Assembly (NCBI GenBank): GCA_963762615.1
Contig: CAVXLG010000020.1
Location: 372,001-436,000 of the forward strand
Reading direction: 5' to 3'
DNA from: PALSA-505 sp963762615
GTDB lineage: Bacteria > Actinomycetota > Actinomycetes > Streptosporangiales > Streptosporangiaceae
DNA: 64,000 nucleotides
Below are positions 7,287 through 15,406 of the stretch, in pieces. Position 1 is the stretch's first letter; each line of letters begins with the position of its first letter. The position numbers and the translations under genes were made by a program. Under the pieces are notes generated by a model that saw only the letters and a list, made by a program, of their open reading frames with translations, was not told the origin of the DNA and ran no database searches.

Positions 7287-8345
7287 TCAGGCCGGCGTCA
7301 CTGTCGCGGCGCCGTCTTGCGCTGACGTGAGCACCCGACCTGGGCCGGGAACCTGGCTGGCGGCATCTATGGGCCGGCGCCTGTGCTGCTCGAGCCGGGC
7401 AGGACTGGGCCACCGCACCCCGGTGGCCCAGCCCGCGCGCTCGAACACCCGGATCAACCCGGCCGACAGGTCAACCTGGCCGCGGTCAACTCCGTGCCGT
7501 GCGCAAGCCGGATCCGAGTGGTGCGTGTTGTGCCAGCTCTCACCCAACGACAGCACGGCGAGCGGCCACAGGTTGGTGGCCCGGTCGTGCCGGCGCGTGG
7601 CAAAGGGCCGGTTGCCGAACAGGTGGCACAGCGAGTTCACGCTCCAGGTGACATGCTGCAGCAGGAAGATGCGGACCAGCCCGGCCCAGAGCAGGGCCAG
7701 CAGCGCGGCACGGGCGCTGCCTGCGCCGAGCGCCCAGCCGAGGGCAGCCGGGAGCGCCAGCGAGACGACGCACAGCGCGGGAAAGGCACTCGACACCCTC
7801 CGCATCGACCGGTCAGCCAGCAGGTCGGGCGCGTAGCGCTGAGGCGATGTCGGTATCGGGTCGCTGCCGAACAGCCACCCGGCATGGGCATGCACGAGGC
7901 CGCGCAACTGGCCTACCGGCCCGGTGCCGTACCGGTAGGGCGAATGCGGGTCGCCGGGACGGTCGGTGAACGCATGGTGACGCCGATGTGTGGCGGTCCA
8001 CCTGATGGCATCGCCCTGGAAGCTCATCGACCCGGCGATCGCGAGTGCAACTCGCAACGCCGGCCGGGCAGTGAAGCTCCGGTGCGTCAGGCACCGGTGA
8101 AAACCCACGGTCACCCCGAACCCGGTCAGCAGGTAGAAGAACACCGCCAGCCCCACGTCGGCCAACCCGACGCCGCGGCCCCACAGCACCCACAAGGCAA
8201 CGACCAGCCCTACGAACGGGCCGACTACGAGCACCGCGGTCACCGCGACCTGCACGGCCCGCTGCCGTGGGGCCTGCGTAGCAGGTTCTGCTACCGGGAA
8301 GGCCCCGGTGCCGTCATATCTGGTTGTCGCCGTAGCTGCAGTCAT
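7287..8345 (-). CDS. Acyl-CoA/acyl-lipid delta-9-type fatty-acid desaturase
   Basis: This 352-residue membrane di-iron enzyme starts at ATG 8345. It has the three histidine boxes of the stearoyl-CoA desaturase family: HRCLTH (83-88), HRRHH (120-124) and HNTHH (272-276), plus the extra metal-ligand region NSLCHLFG near 237-244. Apolar segments at about 32-56, 62-82, 98-110, 185-208 and 213-230 form the membrane core. It introduces a cis double bond into acyl chains using O2 and electrons from a ferredoxin or reductase, tuning membrane fluidity. The C-terminal 60 residues are an unusual Arg/Pro-rich tail. It is divergent from the baeRF-like gene. Confidence 0.9.
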   Translation of the reverse strand: MTAATATTRYDGTGAFPVAEPATQAPRQRAVQVAVTAVLVVGPFVGLVVALWVLWGRGVGLADVGLAVFFYLLTGFGVTVGFHRCLTHRSFTARPALRVALAIAGSMSFQGDAIRWTATHRRHHAFTDRPGDPHSPYRYGTGPVGQLRGLVHAHAGWLFGSDPIPTSPQRYAPDLLADRSMRRVSSAFPALCVVSLALPAALGWALGAGSARAALLALLWAGLVRIFLLQHVTWSVNSLCHLFGNRPFATRRHDRATNLWPLAVLSLGESWHNTHHSDPACARHGVDRGQVDLSAGLIRVFERAGWATGVRWPSPARLEQHRRRPIDAASQVPGPGRVLTSAQDGAATVTPA

Positions 8346-8759
8346 CGTTCCGCCTCGTCCTGGGAGGTAAATGCAGCGAGGCGATCTCGAGACCGGCGTG
8401 CGGTCCAGACCTGATCGGGAACTCGTTCAGGCTGCTAGAGCAGGCGCTCGCGGTCAGTATACCCAGGCAGCCAGCCTCGCTGCCAGAGACCACAGCCCGC
8501 ACCGTCACGCGGCTGCCGGCCAGGCCGGGCCGCCAGGGCGCGGGCAGGATGAGCCGCCGAACGGCACGGCCGTGCTCCGGTTTGCTGACGCCGCGGCGGC
8601 GTGGGGCTTGCTCAATGACCCCGGCTACCGGCCGGTGAAGGAAATCCGTTTCAGCATCACATCGCGGGGACAGGCAGTGGTCGCACCCGAGTTCAGTTTC
8701 GGCCGGCAATGGGAATTCGGGTGTTGCCACCGCCGTCGCCCGCCGGCTGAGATAGGACG
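8346..8759. other. Divergent intergenic region, desaturase / baeRF-like gene
   Basis: This 414-bp region separates two divergent genes and must hold both promoters. No convincing gene is seen: a rightward frame from 8371 to 8793 has no ribosome binding site and overlaps the next gene. No clear inverted-repeat operator was found by eye. Confidence 0.35.
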
Positions 8760-9932
8760 ATGCCAGAAGGACGGAGTGCTCTCCCGCTGCTGAGGCTCGG
8801 CCGGCTGGAGCTTGATCCGGGGCTGCGCGCCCTTGAGCCGACCACGGCGGCGTCCGGTCTCGTGGTGACCGCCATCATCCAGGTACCCGATTCGGGGTCC
8901 GAACGGCAGTATGCGTGGGATGTGGCCTGGTCCGATGCGACCCGGGAGGCCAGCAGCCTGGGAGCCGATCAGCGTACCGCTGAGGCGCTGGCCGAAGGCG
9001 CCGGGACGACGCTCGGCTACGGCACCAGGGCAGTGGTCGCGGCGCACGGGGAGGTCTTGCTGGCGCGGTGGCTGCCCTCCGACGCCGGCCCGAGCTCGGT
9101 GCGGGTGGGGCCGCTGCCGCGCCTGCTGGAGATAGCCGCCGCCGCCGCGCGGCGGCCGGCGTACGTGGTGCTGCTGGCAGACCGTCACGGCGCGGCCGTG
9201 GTCGCGCACGCCGCCGGAGATCGATCTCCCGCCATGCGGTTTCCGGTCGGCGCCCGTCCCGGCGCGCAGCACGACCCGCACCCGGACCGGCCGCCCGCGC
9301 TGCACCACGGGGAACGGCACGTAACCGACAGCGAGCCGGAAAGCGGCGGTGAGCGGAACGCCGAATTCATCGCCGGGCGGCTTGCCGAGGCCGCGGCCAG
9401 CGTGGACGCGCACATCGTCCTCGGCGCGGGTGATCAGCACATCCTTGGCGCGATCTCCAGCCACCTGCCGCTGTCGCTCGGGCCGGTCATCACCATCGCG
9501 TCCGGCCCCGTGCCCGGGTACAGCGACGGTCAGCTCGGCGCCCAGGTCGCCGCCGCTCTCGACGAGATCACCACCGCAGCCATCGGCGCTGTCGGAGATC
9601 TGGTCGCATCCTCGGCCGCGGGACCGGAGCCTGGTGCGGTCCGCGGCATCGAGGCCGTCGCCGAGCAGCTGGCCGAGCAGCAGGTCGCCGTGCTGCTCGT
9701 CGCGGCTGGCCTCGCCGCTGATACCGCCGGATCCCGCTACCAGATCGGCAGCCGCCCCACCGAGCTGCTGGCAGCCGGCGACTCGGCCGGCCGTATCGAG
9801 GTGCCGCTGGCGGACGGGCTGGCCTGGGCCGCGCTGCACCAGGACGCGATCGTCGTGCAGGTACCTGACGGGGCCGGCCCGCTGGCCGGTCAGCCGGCCG
9901 CCGCGTTGCTGCGACGCGGCGCCTTCGCCTAG
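8760..9932 (+). CDS. baeRF / Rv2629-like protein (bacterial eRF1-like family 2)
   Basis: This 390-residue protein starts at ATG 8760. Features of the Rv2629-like baeRF family include a beta-rich N-terminal half with conserved runs (LVVTAIIQVPDS, LPRLLEIAAAAARRPAYVVL, LADRHGAAVVAH), then an RNase-H-like middle domain (RNAEFIAGRLAEAAASVDAH) and an L7Ae-like C-terminal domain (VLLVAAG...RPTELLAAGD...AALHQDAIVVQV). The family is related to archaeo-eukaryotic release factors and is proposed to act on stalled ribosomes; the mycobacterial member belongs to the hypoxia/dormancy response. The next gene follows after 20 bp, suggesting an operon. Confidence 0.75.
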   Translation: MPEGRSALPLLRLGRLELDPGLRALEPTTAASGLVVTAIIQVPDSGSERQYAWDVAWSDATREASSLGADQRTAEALAEGAGTTLGYGTRAVVAAHGEVLLARWLPSDAGPSSVRVGPLPRLLEIAAAAARRPAYVVLLADRHGAAVVAHAAGDRSPAMRFPVGARPGAQHDPHPDRPPALHHGERHVTDSEPESGGERNAEFIAGRLAEAAASVDAHIVLGAGDQHILGAISSHLPLSLGPVITIASGPVPGYSDGQLGAQVAAALDEITTAAIGAVGDLVASSAAGPEPGAVRGIEAVAEQLAEQQVAVLLVAAGLAADTAGSRYQIGSRPTELLAAGDSAGRIEVPLADGLAWAALHQDAIVVQVPDGAGPLAGQPAAALLRRGAFA

Positions 9933-9952
9933 ATCCGGGCAGGAGGAAAGCC

Positions 9953-10231
9953 ATGACATCGTCGCCTCAGCCAGAGCACCTGAACAACCGGCACCGCGAT
10001 ACGCTGCGCCAGATCTTCCGGCACCCGGTGAGCCACAACGTCGAATGGCGCGCGGTGCTGTCGCTGCTGGAAGCCGTCGGTACGGTCACCGTGCGGCACG
10101 ACGGTAAGGTCGCCGTCACGATCGGGCCAGCCCGGGAATTCCTCGACCCGCCGCCCGGCAAGGACATCGACGACCAGATGGTGGCGGACCTGCGCCGGAT
10201 GCTGACCAGCGCAGGTTACCGCCCGTCCTAG
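9953..10231 (+). CDS. Conserved small protein, HicA/YcfA-like fold suspected
   Basis: This 92-residue protein starts at ATG 9953 behind GGAGGAAAG. It carries the patterns LNNRHRDTLRQIFRHPVSHN, EWRAVLSLLEAVG and DGKVAVTIGPAREFLDPP, followed by DLRRMLTSAGY. I recognise this as a recurrent actinobacterial family found near stress genes. The strand-rich core after a DNA/RNA-binding-like helix resembles the HicA mRNA-interferase fold, but no HicB partner is nearby and the catalytic His is uncertain. It is probably in one operon with the baeRF-like gene. Confidence 0.6.
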   Translation: MTSSPQPEHLNNRHRDTLRQIFRHPVSHNVEWRAVLSLLEAVGTVTVRHDGKVAVTIGPAREFLDPPPGKDIDDQMVADLRRMLTSAGYRPS

Positions 10232-10255
10232 CGCCGTGTCGGCCCGGCGGGCGCT
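10230..10255 (+). terminator. Possible weak terminator
   Basis: A 6-bp inverted repeat, AGCGCC / GGCGCT, with a 14-nt loop begins at the stop codon of the small conserved gene. It is short and may be fortuitous. Confidence 0.25.
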
Positions 10256-10447
10256 GGGCTGAGGGACAGCCGCCTGGGTCCTCCGGCCGTGACGGCTGTC
10301 GTCGGGCTGGGCTGGCTCAGCCGATGCAGGCATGCGGAACAGGTGGCCCGGATGCGGCGGAGCGCCGCGCTCGTGCTCACCCGGCGGGGCACGCCCATCG
10401 TCACCACCTATTTGCGTCCCGGGCACCTGCGGGCAAGACTCGCAGCC

Positions 10448-10624
10448 ATGACTTCCAGCACCGACAGCAACCCCGAGGATGAGTACGCCGACGACGAGTA
10501 CGCGGACTACGACGCCGAAGATCGCGGCCAGCCCTCAGTGCCGACTGAGATTCCCGCCGACGAGCCCGAGGATGACGTGCTCGAACAGCGCCAGGAGGTC
10601 CCCTACGGCGACGATGACCGGTAA
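10448..10624 (+). CDS. Small acidic protein, 58 residues
   Basis: The protein starts at ATG 10448. It is strongly acidic, with Asp/Glu/Tyr-rich runs (DEYADDEYADYDAED) and the ending PEDDVLEQRQEVPYGDDDR. A C-terminal motif of the type (A/D)-D-x-LEQ-x-x-x-V is common in tiny actinobacterial proteins of unknown function. An upstream in-frame ATG at 10289 would add an Arg-rich segment of a different character and is less likely. The protein is probably disordered; no function can be assigned. Confidence 0.5.
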   Translation: MTSSTDSNPEDEYADDEYADYDAEDRGQPSVPTEIPADEPEDDVLEQRQEVPYGDDDR

Positions 10625-10755
10625 CGGCCGCCTAGTCCTCAATCGGTCCCGGCCGGACGGCGTTGCCCTGATGCTGCCCGGCGGATCGGCGGTGCGTCAG
10701 CAGAGGTCTTCGCGCGAGGTGATGCCGAGCCTGGCGAATACGCTGCCCAGGCGCG

Positions 10756-11616
10756 TCACGCGGGCAGGTAAGCCGACAGGCAGCTATTCACGGCAGCTAC
10801 CGTCCCGGCGCAGTAGGCGGTGCTGGCCATGCTGCCGATGAATTGATCGGTATTCTGGGCGGCCGGGGGCAGCGGGAATTTGTTGCCCGCACTGATGAAC
10901 CTCTTGGTCTGTATGGCGCCGACAGCGGGCACGTTAAACGTGCCGGCTGCTTTTACGTCGCCTTTGATCCTGGTGACCGTCAGGGTGATCGCCGCCGTGC
11001 CATTCGATTTGTCCGGGGACTTTACGCAGGCGATGTCATACGAGTCGCCGTTAACCAGCGCGAGCGTGCCGATGACCGGGGCGGTACCCGGAGCTGTTTT
11101 CGAGCCGGCGAACCGGCATTCGATCATCGTCTCGGTCGTGCTCACGGCGCAGCCGGACTCCTGGAGCTTGACCTGGCTGGACACTTTGTTCGCGGAAAAC
11201 AGGCCGATCTGGGTGATATTCGGCGTGCTGGCGTTGCAGGTGCCGGCCGCGGGAGCCTGGTACACGATCCGGGTTCCGACGCCCACGGCGCGGGTGGCCG
11301 GCTCGTTGAGGGTGAAGCCGCTGGCTGGCTTGCCGGACGCGACCGAGGCATTCCCGGTCGTGTTGCCGCTGAAATGCACGCCGACGGGCACCCCCTTCCA
11401 GGTGCCAGATAGCGTGAGCGGCGCCACCGGGCCGCCGGGCGCTGAATTAGCCACGGTGCCGGTGGTACCTACGAAATTATAATTGTAGAGCAGCGCCGAA
11501 GAGCCGGCTGTGCTGGCCGTCGCCGGAGAGCTGGCCAGCACGGTGGCAGCCGTCAGTGCGCCGAATACCACTGCAAAGACATTTCGCTTCACCTTGTGGA
11601 TCCGCAGGTTTCGCAT
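10756..11616 (-). CDS. Secreted protein with LamG/jelly-roll-like N-terminal half
   Basis: This 286-residue product starts at ATG 11616 behind GAAGGGA. A Sec signal peptide covers residues 1 to about 36 (basic RNLRIHKVKRN, apolar core VFAVVFGALTAATVLASS, cleavage region ATAST). The mature part opens with LLYNYNFVGTTGTVANSAPG, like the first strands of concanavalin/LamG folds, and contains four or more Cys that may pair outside the cell. The second half has Ig-like strand patterns (ALVNGDSYDIACV, AITLTVTRIKG). It is presumably an extracellular or wall-associated protein. No enzyme motif is seen. Confidence 0.65.
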   Translation of the reverse strand: MRNLRIHKVKRNVFAVVFGALTAATVLASSPATASTAGSSALLYNYNFVGTTGTVANSAPGGPVAPLTLSGTWKGVPVGVHFSGNTTGNASVASGKPASGFTLNEPATRAVGVGTRIVYQAPAAGTCNASTPNITQIGLFSANKVSSQVKLQESGCAVSTTETMIECRFAGSKTAPGTAPVIGTLALVNGDSYDIACVKSPDKSNGTAAITLTVTRIKGDVKAAGTFNVPAVGAIQTKRFISAGNKFPLPPAAQNTDQFIGSMASTAYCAGTVAAVNSCLSAYLPA

Positions 11617-12132
11617 GCCGTTCCCTTCGCGTTCCGGTTGTTATCGCGGTATCGGGGTACGTCCCACATGATAAGTCGTTATATCCTCGAAATCAGGCGG
11701 AATCGTCAGGTCCCGGCGCGACGCGGGCGGCCTCGTCCAGCAGCTCAGCGAACACCGCCGGGATACGCGGCACGTCGATGGTGCGTTCGTCCAGGTAGTC
11801 GCCGACCAACTGCCGCGGCCGCGGACGGCCCGGCTTCGCGGGATCTGAACCAAGGCACCGCCGAACTGCCCGCCGCCTCGAGCGCAGGTGCCCGTCCGCC
11901 GGCTGCGCCGCCAGGCTGAGGCGTGGCCGTCCGAATCCCTTGGCCTGGTCGCGATGCGATCGGCCCGCCACGCTCGCGCGCGGCAGGTCGGCACTGGCCA
12001 GCGGCGCCGCGGGTTCATTCTCGTCGCGGTGCGGTCCGGTTGCCGCGCCGCTCCGGCGCCGTGACCGGAAAATCGTTTTGCCGCGGGGCGGGTCTAATTA
12101 GCTGACGGACAAGAGGGAAAGGAACATGTTCC
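11617..12132. other. Gene-free stretch between secreted protein and msrB
   Basis: About 515 bp without a convincing intact gene. A leftward frame at 11693-11971 ends in a protein-like segment (VGDYLDERTIDVPRIPAVF), which could be a remnant C-terminus of an older gene, but its upstream part is low-complexity Arg-rich and has no start signal. It must also hold the msrB promoter at its right edge. Confidence 0.35.
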
Positions 12133-12588
12133 ATGCGTAAGGCTCATGCCAGCGCCGAGGCAACCACCACCCGCGAGGTCACCAAGCCGGACGAGCAGTG
12201 GCGCCATGAACTGACCCCGTTGCAGTACGACGTGCTGCGCAACGCGCACACCGAGGTGCCGTTCACCGGTGCGTACGTCCACAACCACCGGGACGGCTTC
12301 TACCGGTGCGCCGGCTGTGGTGCAAAGCTGTTCAGCTCGGACGCCAAGTTCAACTCGGGCACCGGCTGGCCGAGCTTCGACCAGCCCGCTGTCGCCGAGG
12401 CGGTCGAGCTGCGGTCGGACAACAGCCTGTTCATGCGGCGCACCGAGGTCGTGTGCCGTCGTTGCGGCGGCCACCTTGGCCACGTCTTCAACGACGGTCC
12501 CAGGACGACCGGTAAGCGCTACTGCATCAACTCGTGCTCGCTGGCGTTCGAGCCCGCGACCGCGAACCAGGAGCAGGGCGACAACTGA
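12133..12588 (+). CDS. msrB: Peptide-methionine (R)-S-oxide reductase MsrB
   Basis: This 151-residue enzyme reduces methionine-R-sulfoxide in proteins back to methionine, using thioredoxin. It shows the zinc site as two CxxC pairs (C59/C62 in RCAGC, C108/C111 in CRRC), the substrate loop FNSGTGWPSFDQP and the catalytic Cys131 in KRYCINS. The N-terminal 18 residues are an extra polar extension. It starts at ATG 12133. A zinc-type anti-sigma factor and an ECF sigma factor follow 78 bp downstream, which suggests it belongs to their redox regulon. Confidence 0.93.
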   Translation: MRKAHASAEATTTREVTKPDEQWRHELTPLQYDVLRNAHTEVPFTGAYVHNHRDGFYRCAGCGAKLFSSDAKFNSGTGWPSFDQPAVAEAVELRSDNSLFMRRTEVVCRRCGGHLGHVFNDGPRTTGKRYCINSCSLAFEPATANQEQGDN

Positions 12589-12666
12589 CCGCCGCGCCGC
12601 GCCCGGCTCGGGGTGATCCACTACCGTGACAGTCGGTAGCCTCAGCCCTGAGCCGGGAGGGGAGAC

Positions 12667-12942
12667 GTGATGGGCATACCCGGCCGGACCGATGATCACC
12701 AGTGGTCGCAGCGGCGTCTATCCCACTATGTGGAGGGCGACCTGCGGCCCCGCGCGCGGCGGCGTCTTGACCGCCACGCGCGGGGCTGCGTGGCTTGCGG
12801 GCGCGGCATCCGGGCGATGCGCGCCCTTGTCTACGCGGTCCATGGCCTCGGCGGGCTCGCCGGGGTGCGCGCGCCAGAGACGATCTTCGTCCGGGTCCGG
12901 TCCGGCGGCCCCGGTGGCTCGCCCTCGTCTTCGCCTGCGTGA
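12667..12942 (+). CDS. Zinc-binding anti-sigma factor (ZAS / zf-HC2)
   Basis: This 91-residue soluble protein starts at GTG 12667 (or ATG 12670) behind GGGAGGGGA. The core is HYVEGDLRPRARRRLDRH followed by ARGCVACGR, giving the ZAS signature H-x3-C-x2-C at H37, C41 and C44. There is no membrane segment, so it would act in the cytoplasm, as RsrA does. By family knowledge, reduced ZAS proteins hold an ECF sigma factor and release it when the zinc thiols are oxidised. The ECF gene starts 25 bp downstream; the usual order is sigma then anti-sigma, so this order is reversed. The C-terminal third is Gly/Ser-rich and poorly conserved. Confidence 0.8.
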   Translation: MMGIPGRTDDHQWSQRRLSHYVEGDLRPRARRRLDRHARGCVACGRGIRAMRALVYAVHGLGGLAGVRAPETIFVRVRSGGPGGSPSSSPA

Positions 12943-12967
12943 TGGCGCCGCAGGCCGGGACGGCGTA

Positions 12968-13588
12968 ATGCCGCCGGAAGGCCAGCCCGCCCCCGACCCC
13001 ACGCAGTGCGCCCGGGATCCGGCGGATACCGAGGCGAGCCTGCTCGCCCGGGCGCAGGCGGGCGACGTCGGCGCCTTTGAACTGCTCTCCGGCGCTTATG
13101 CCGACCGCGTGTTCATGCTGCTGCTGCGGCTGCTCGGCGACCGCGGCGAGGCCGAGGACGTGACTCAGGAGGTCATGCTCCGCGCGTGGCAGGCCATCAC
13201 CCGGTTCCGCGGCCAGTCCAGCTACTTCACCTGGCTGTACCGGATCGCGGTCAACGAGGCCAACCGCGCGCTGGAGCGCAGGTCGCGGCGCCCGGCCGGA
13301 GTCGCGATCGGGGCGGACGAACTGCAATTGCCCGCGCCGGCCGCTCTCGACCCGTCTCAGCAGGCCGAGAACAGCGAGCTGCGCCGGGCGCTGGGCCGGG
13401 CGCTGGCCGAGTTGCCGCCCCCACTGCGGACCGCCCTCGTGCTGCGTGACGTCGAGGGACTGACCACCCAGGAGGCCGCCGAGATCGCCGGGATCGGCCA
13501 GGCCGCCTTCAAGAGCCGGCTGCACCAGGCACGGCTGCGCGTCCGGGCCGCCATCGGCGACGACGCCCTGGTCACTGTCGGCGGGTGA
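12968..13588 (+). CDS. ECF-type RNA polymerase sigma factor
   Basis: The start is set at ATG 12968 (206 residues); the frame is open far upstream but there it overlaps the anti-sigma gene. Region 2 lies at about residues 30-100: ALL-type helix GAFELLSGAYADRVFMLLLR, DRGEAEDVTQEVMLRAWQAI and the -10 recognition SYFTWLYRIAVNEANRALER. Region 4 is at about 140-190: ALAELPPPLRTALVLRDVEG, TTQEAAEIAGIGQAAFKSRL. No sigma region 3 is present, confirming the ECF class. It directs polymerase to a stress regulon under control of the upstream ZAS protein, probably including msrB. Confidence 0.9.
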   Translation: MPPEGQPAPDPTQCARDPADTEASLLARAQAGDVGAFELLSGAYADRVFMLLLRLLGDRGEAEDVTQEVMLRAWQAITRFRGQSSYFTWLYRIAVNEANRALERRSRRPAGVAIGADELQLPAPAALDPSQQAENSELRRALGRALAELPPPLRTALVLRDVEGLTTQEAAEIAGIGQAAFKSRLHQARLRVRAAIGDDALVTVGG

Positions 13589-13752
13589 GCGGGGCCAGCG
13601 CCCGCAGGAGAAATGGCACGACGATCTCTTCGTCCAGCCGGGCGCCGCGGGCTGGGAGACGTAGCAGGCTTCAGCCGCCCGGGCATCGGGGAACCGATCA
13701 GCTAGCCTGCCTGCATCCGTCCTTTGCACCAGCCGATCGTTGGAGGCCCTGT

Positions 13753-13989
13753 ATGTCTGACCCCTACGAGCCGCCCCGGCCCCGTGATGACGCCCTCGAA
13801 AGTGAACTTGAGTCGCTGCACCAGCAGGAGGAAGAAGGGCACGCGACCGCTAAGGAACAGCGCCGCGCCGAGCAGCTGGAACGCCGGCTGCGGGTGGACG
13901 AGCACGGCGAGGAAGTGCGGGACCGGCGGCAGGAGGACCGCGAGCTGGATCGTGAGGATGAGGAAGAGCGCCGTCGTCACCGGCACTGA
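13753..13989 (+). CDS. Small highly charged coiled-coil protein
   Basis: ATG 13753 follows TGGAGG. The 78-residue product is nearly all Glu/Arg/Asp/Gln after a short proline-rich start (SDPYEPPRPRDDALESELES) and should form one long helix or coiled coil (KEQRRAEQLERRLRVDEHGE, REDRELDREDEEERRRHRH-like ending). Such proteins are frequent in actinomycetes and uncharacterised. It converges on the oxidoreductase gene downstream. No function is assigned. Confidence 0.55.
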   Translation: MSDPYEPPRPRDDALESELESLHQQEEEGHATAKEQRRAEQLERRLRVDEHGEEVRDRRQEDRELDREDEEERRRHRH

Positions 13990-14144
13990 TCCACCGCCCA
14001 GTCGGCCTGGAGGATGCGGCCCGCTCCTGTCAGGCGCGCGGCCGTGATCCTACGCCGGTGTGGTGGTGCTCCGCTGACGTGCCGGATCAGCACCGGGATC
14101 ACTGCGGCGCGGGGGGGGGCGGCCGCTGCGCTGCGAAGGGCATC

Positions 14145-15086
14145 TCAGACCTCCGACTCCGCGGCGAGGTCGTCGTCCACGATCAGCACCAGCTTGCCCT
14201 CGGTGTGCCCCAGCTCCGCCTCGCGGTGCGCCCTGGCGGCGTCCTGCCAGTAGTACCTGGCCTGCAGATGGACAGACAGCGAGCCGTCGTCGAACCACGG
14301 TGCCATCCGGATCAGGCGGCTGCCGCGCGGCTTGCCGTTGTAGACCTCCCAGCGGATCCGCTGCTCGTCGGGATGGTCGGCACGTACCGGGGTGGCGATC
14401 ACCGCGCCGTCACGGGCAGCGCGGGCCGCGCCTTCCAGGGTGGGCGCGGCGCACGCCAGCACCCGCTGCGCTCCGCCGTCCATCGCGTCCCGGACCTGCT
14501 CGGGCCACTCGGGCCGGGTGTGATCGATGACCACCGCCGCGCCGAGCCTGTGCACGAACTCGTGATGGCGCGGGCTCGCCGTCGCGACGACGGTTGCCCC
14601 CAGTAGCCGCGCGATCTGGACGGCGAAATGACCAAGTCCGCCCGCGCCCGCCGTGATCAGCACCCAGTCGCCGGCGCCGACGGCCAGCACATCGGTCAGG
14701 CCCTGTTCGGCGGTCAGGGCATCCACCGGCACCGCTGCCCCTTCGGTGACCGACAAGCCAGCCGGGAGCGGCGCGAGCTGCTCCACCGGGCACTTCACGT
14801 ACTCGGCATAGCACCCGGTCAGCCCCGGATAACCGTAGACCGGCGCGCCGTCGTCAAAGCCGGCCTCAGCGGCGGCCCCGCCCTCGACAAAGCCGGCGAA
14901 CTCCGCGCCGGGAATGTAGGGGAGCGGGCCGCTCCGGCCGCCACGGCGCAGGCTGACGTCCCACGGCCCCACGCCGGCCGCCAGCACCCGGACCAGGACC
15001 TCCTCCGGCCCCGGCTCAGGCATGGCGGCCTCGCCGACTCGCAGCACCTCAGGGCCGCCGAACTCGCTGACAGTGATCGCTTGCAT
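14145..15086 (-). CDS. NAD(P)-dependent quinone-oxidoreductase-like alcohol dehydrogenase (zinc-free MDR)
   Basis: This 313-residue medium-chain dehydrogenase/reductase starts at ATG 15086. The N-terminal GroES-like domain (MQAITVSEFGGPEVLRVGEA, LPYIPGAEFAGFVE) lacks zinc ligands. The Rossmann domain has the ITAGAGGLGHFAVQIARLLG coenzyme motif followed by VVATASPRHHEFVHRLGA, with a basic patch fitting NADPH. It is probably a quinone or enone reductase in redox defence. It stands alone, convergent with the charged small protein and codirectional with uvrA. Confidence 0.85.
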   Translation of the reverse strand: MQAITVSEFGGPEVLRVGEAAMPEPGPEEVLVRVLAAGVGPWDVSLRRGGRSGPLPYIPGAEFAGFVEGGAAAEAGFDDGAPVYGYPGLTGCYAEYVKCPVEQLAPLPAGLSVTEGAAVPVDALTAEQGLTDVLAVGAGDWVLITAGAGGLGHFAVQIARLLGATVVATASPRHHEFVHRLGAAVVIDHTRPEWPEQVRDAMDGGAQRVLACAAPTLEGAARAARDGAVIATPVRADHPDEQRIRWEVYNGKPRGSRLIRMAPWFDDGSLSVHLQARYYWQDAARAHREAELGHTEGKLVLIVDDDLAAESEV

Positions 15087-15406
15087 CGCCCCTCCCAGGC
15101 CGCCGGGCCGCAGGCTGATCTTCTTATCCCACAGTAAGGCGTATCCCCGCAGCGGTCGCAGCTACCCGGCCCGGCGCGCCTCGGCCGGCCAGGGCTTACC
15201 AGCCGGCACCTTTGCCGCCATGATCAAGCGACCTGGTCCGGGCCGGGCGGCCCCGCTTTGACCGCGCCCGGACGACGCCGCCACCTCAGCTGCGCGGCAG
15301 GCCAGCGGGTACGGCCGCTGCGGTGATCTGGCTTCCCTGTCGCGATGAGCAGCGGTTGTGGGCCGCCGGCCCGTTGCCTGCCGGCTTCCCCGCGGCGAGT
15401 TCTCGG
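15087..15406. other. Intergenic region upstream of the oxidoreductase gene
   Basis: 320 bp between the uvrA stop and the oxidoreductase start, both leftward. It should contain the oxidoreductase promoter and a uvrA terminator. No clear hairpin or gene is seen. Confidence 0.35.

Noticed and set aside
8371..8793. Rightward frame of 140 residues before the baeRF-like gene
   Set aside because: No ribosome binding site, overlaps the next gene's start and has low-complexity Arg/Gln/Gly content.
11641..12018. Leftward frame of 125 residues between the secreted protein and msrB
   Set aside because: Arg/Ser-rich throughout and without a start signal; a competing frame in the same place has only a short protein-like C-terminus, so no intact gene is claimed.
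14110..14124. G-run near 14115 as a terminator or slippery site
   Set aside because: A homopolymer without a stable hairpin; it lies between convergent genes and gives no coding consequence.
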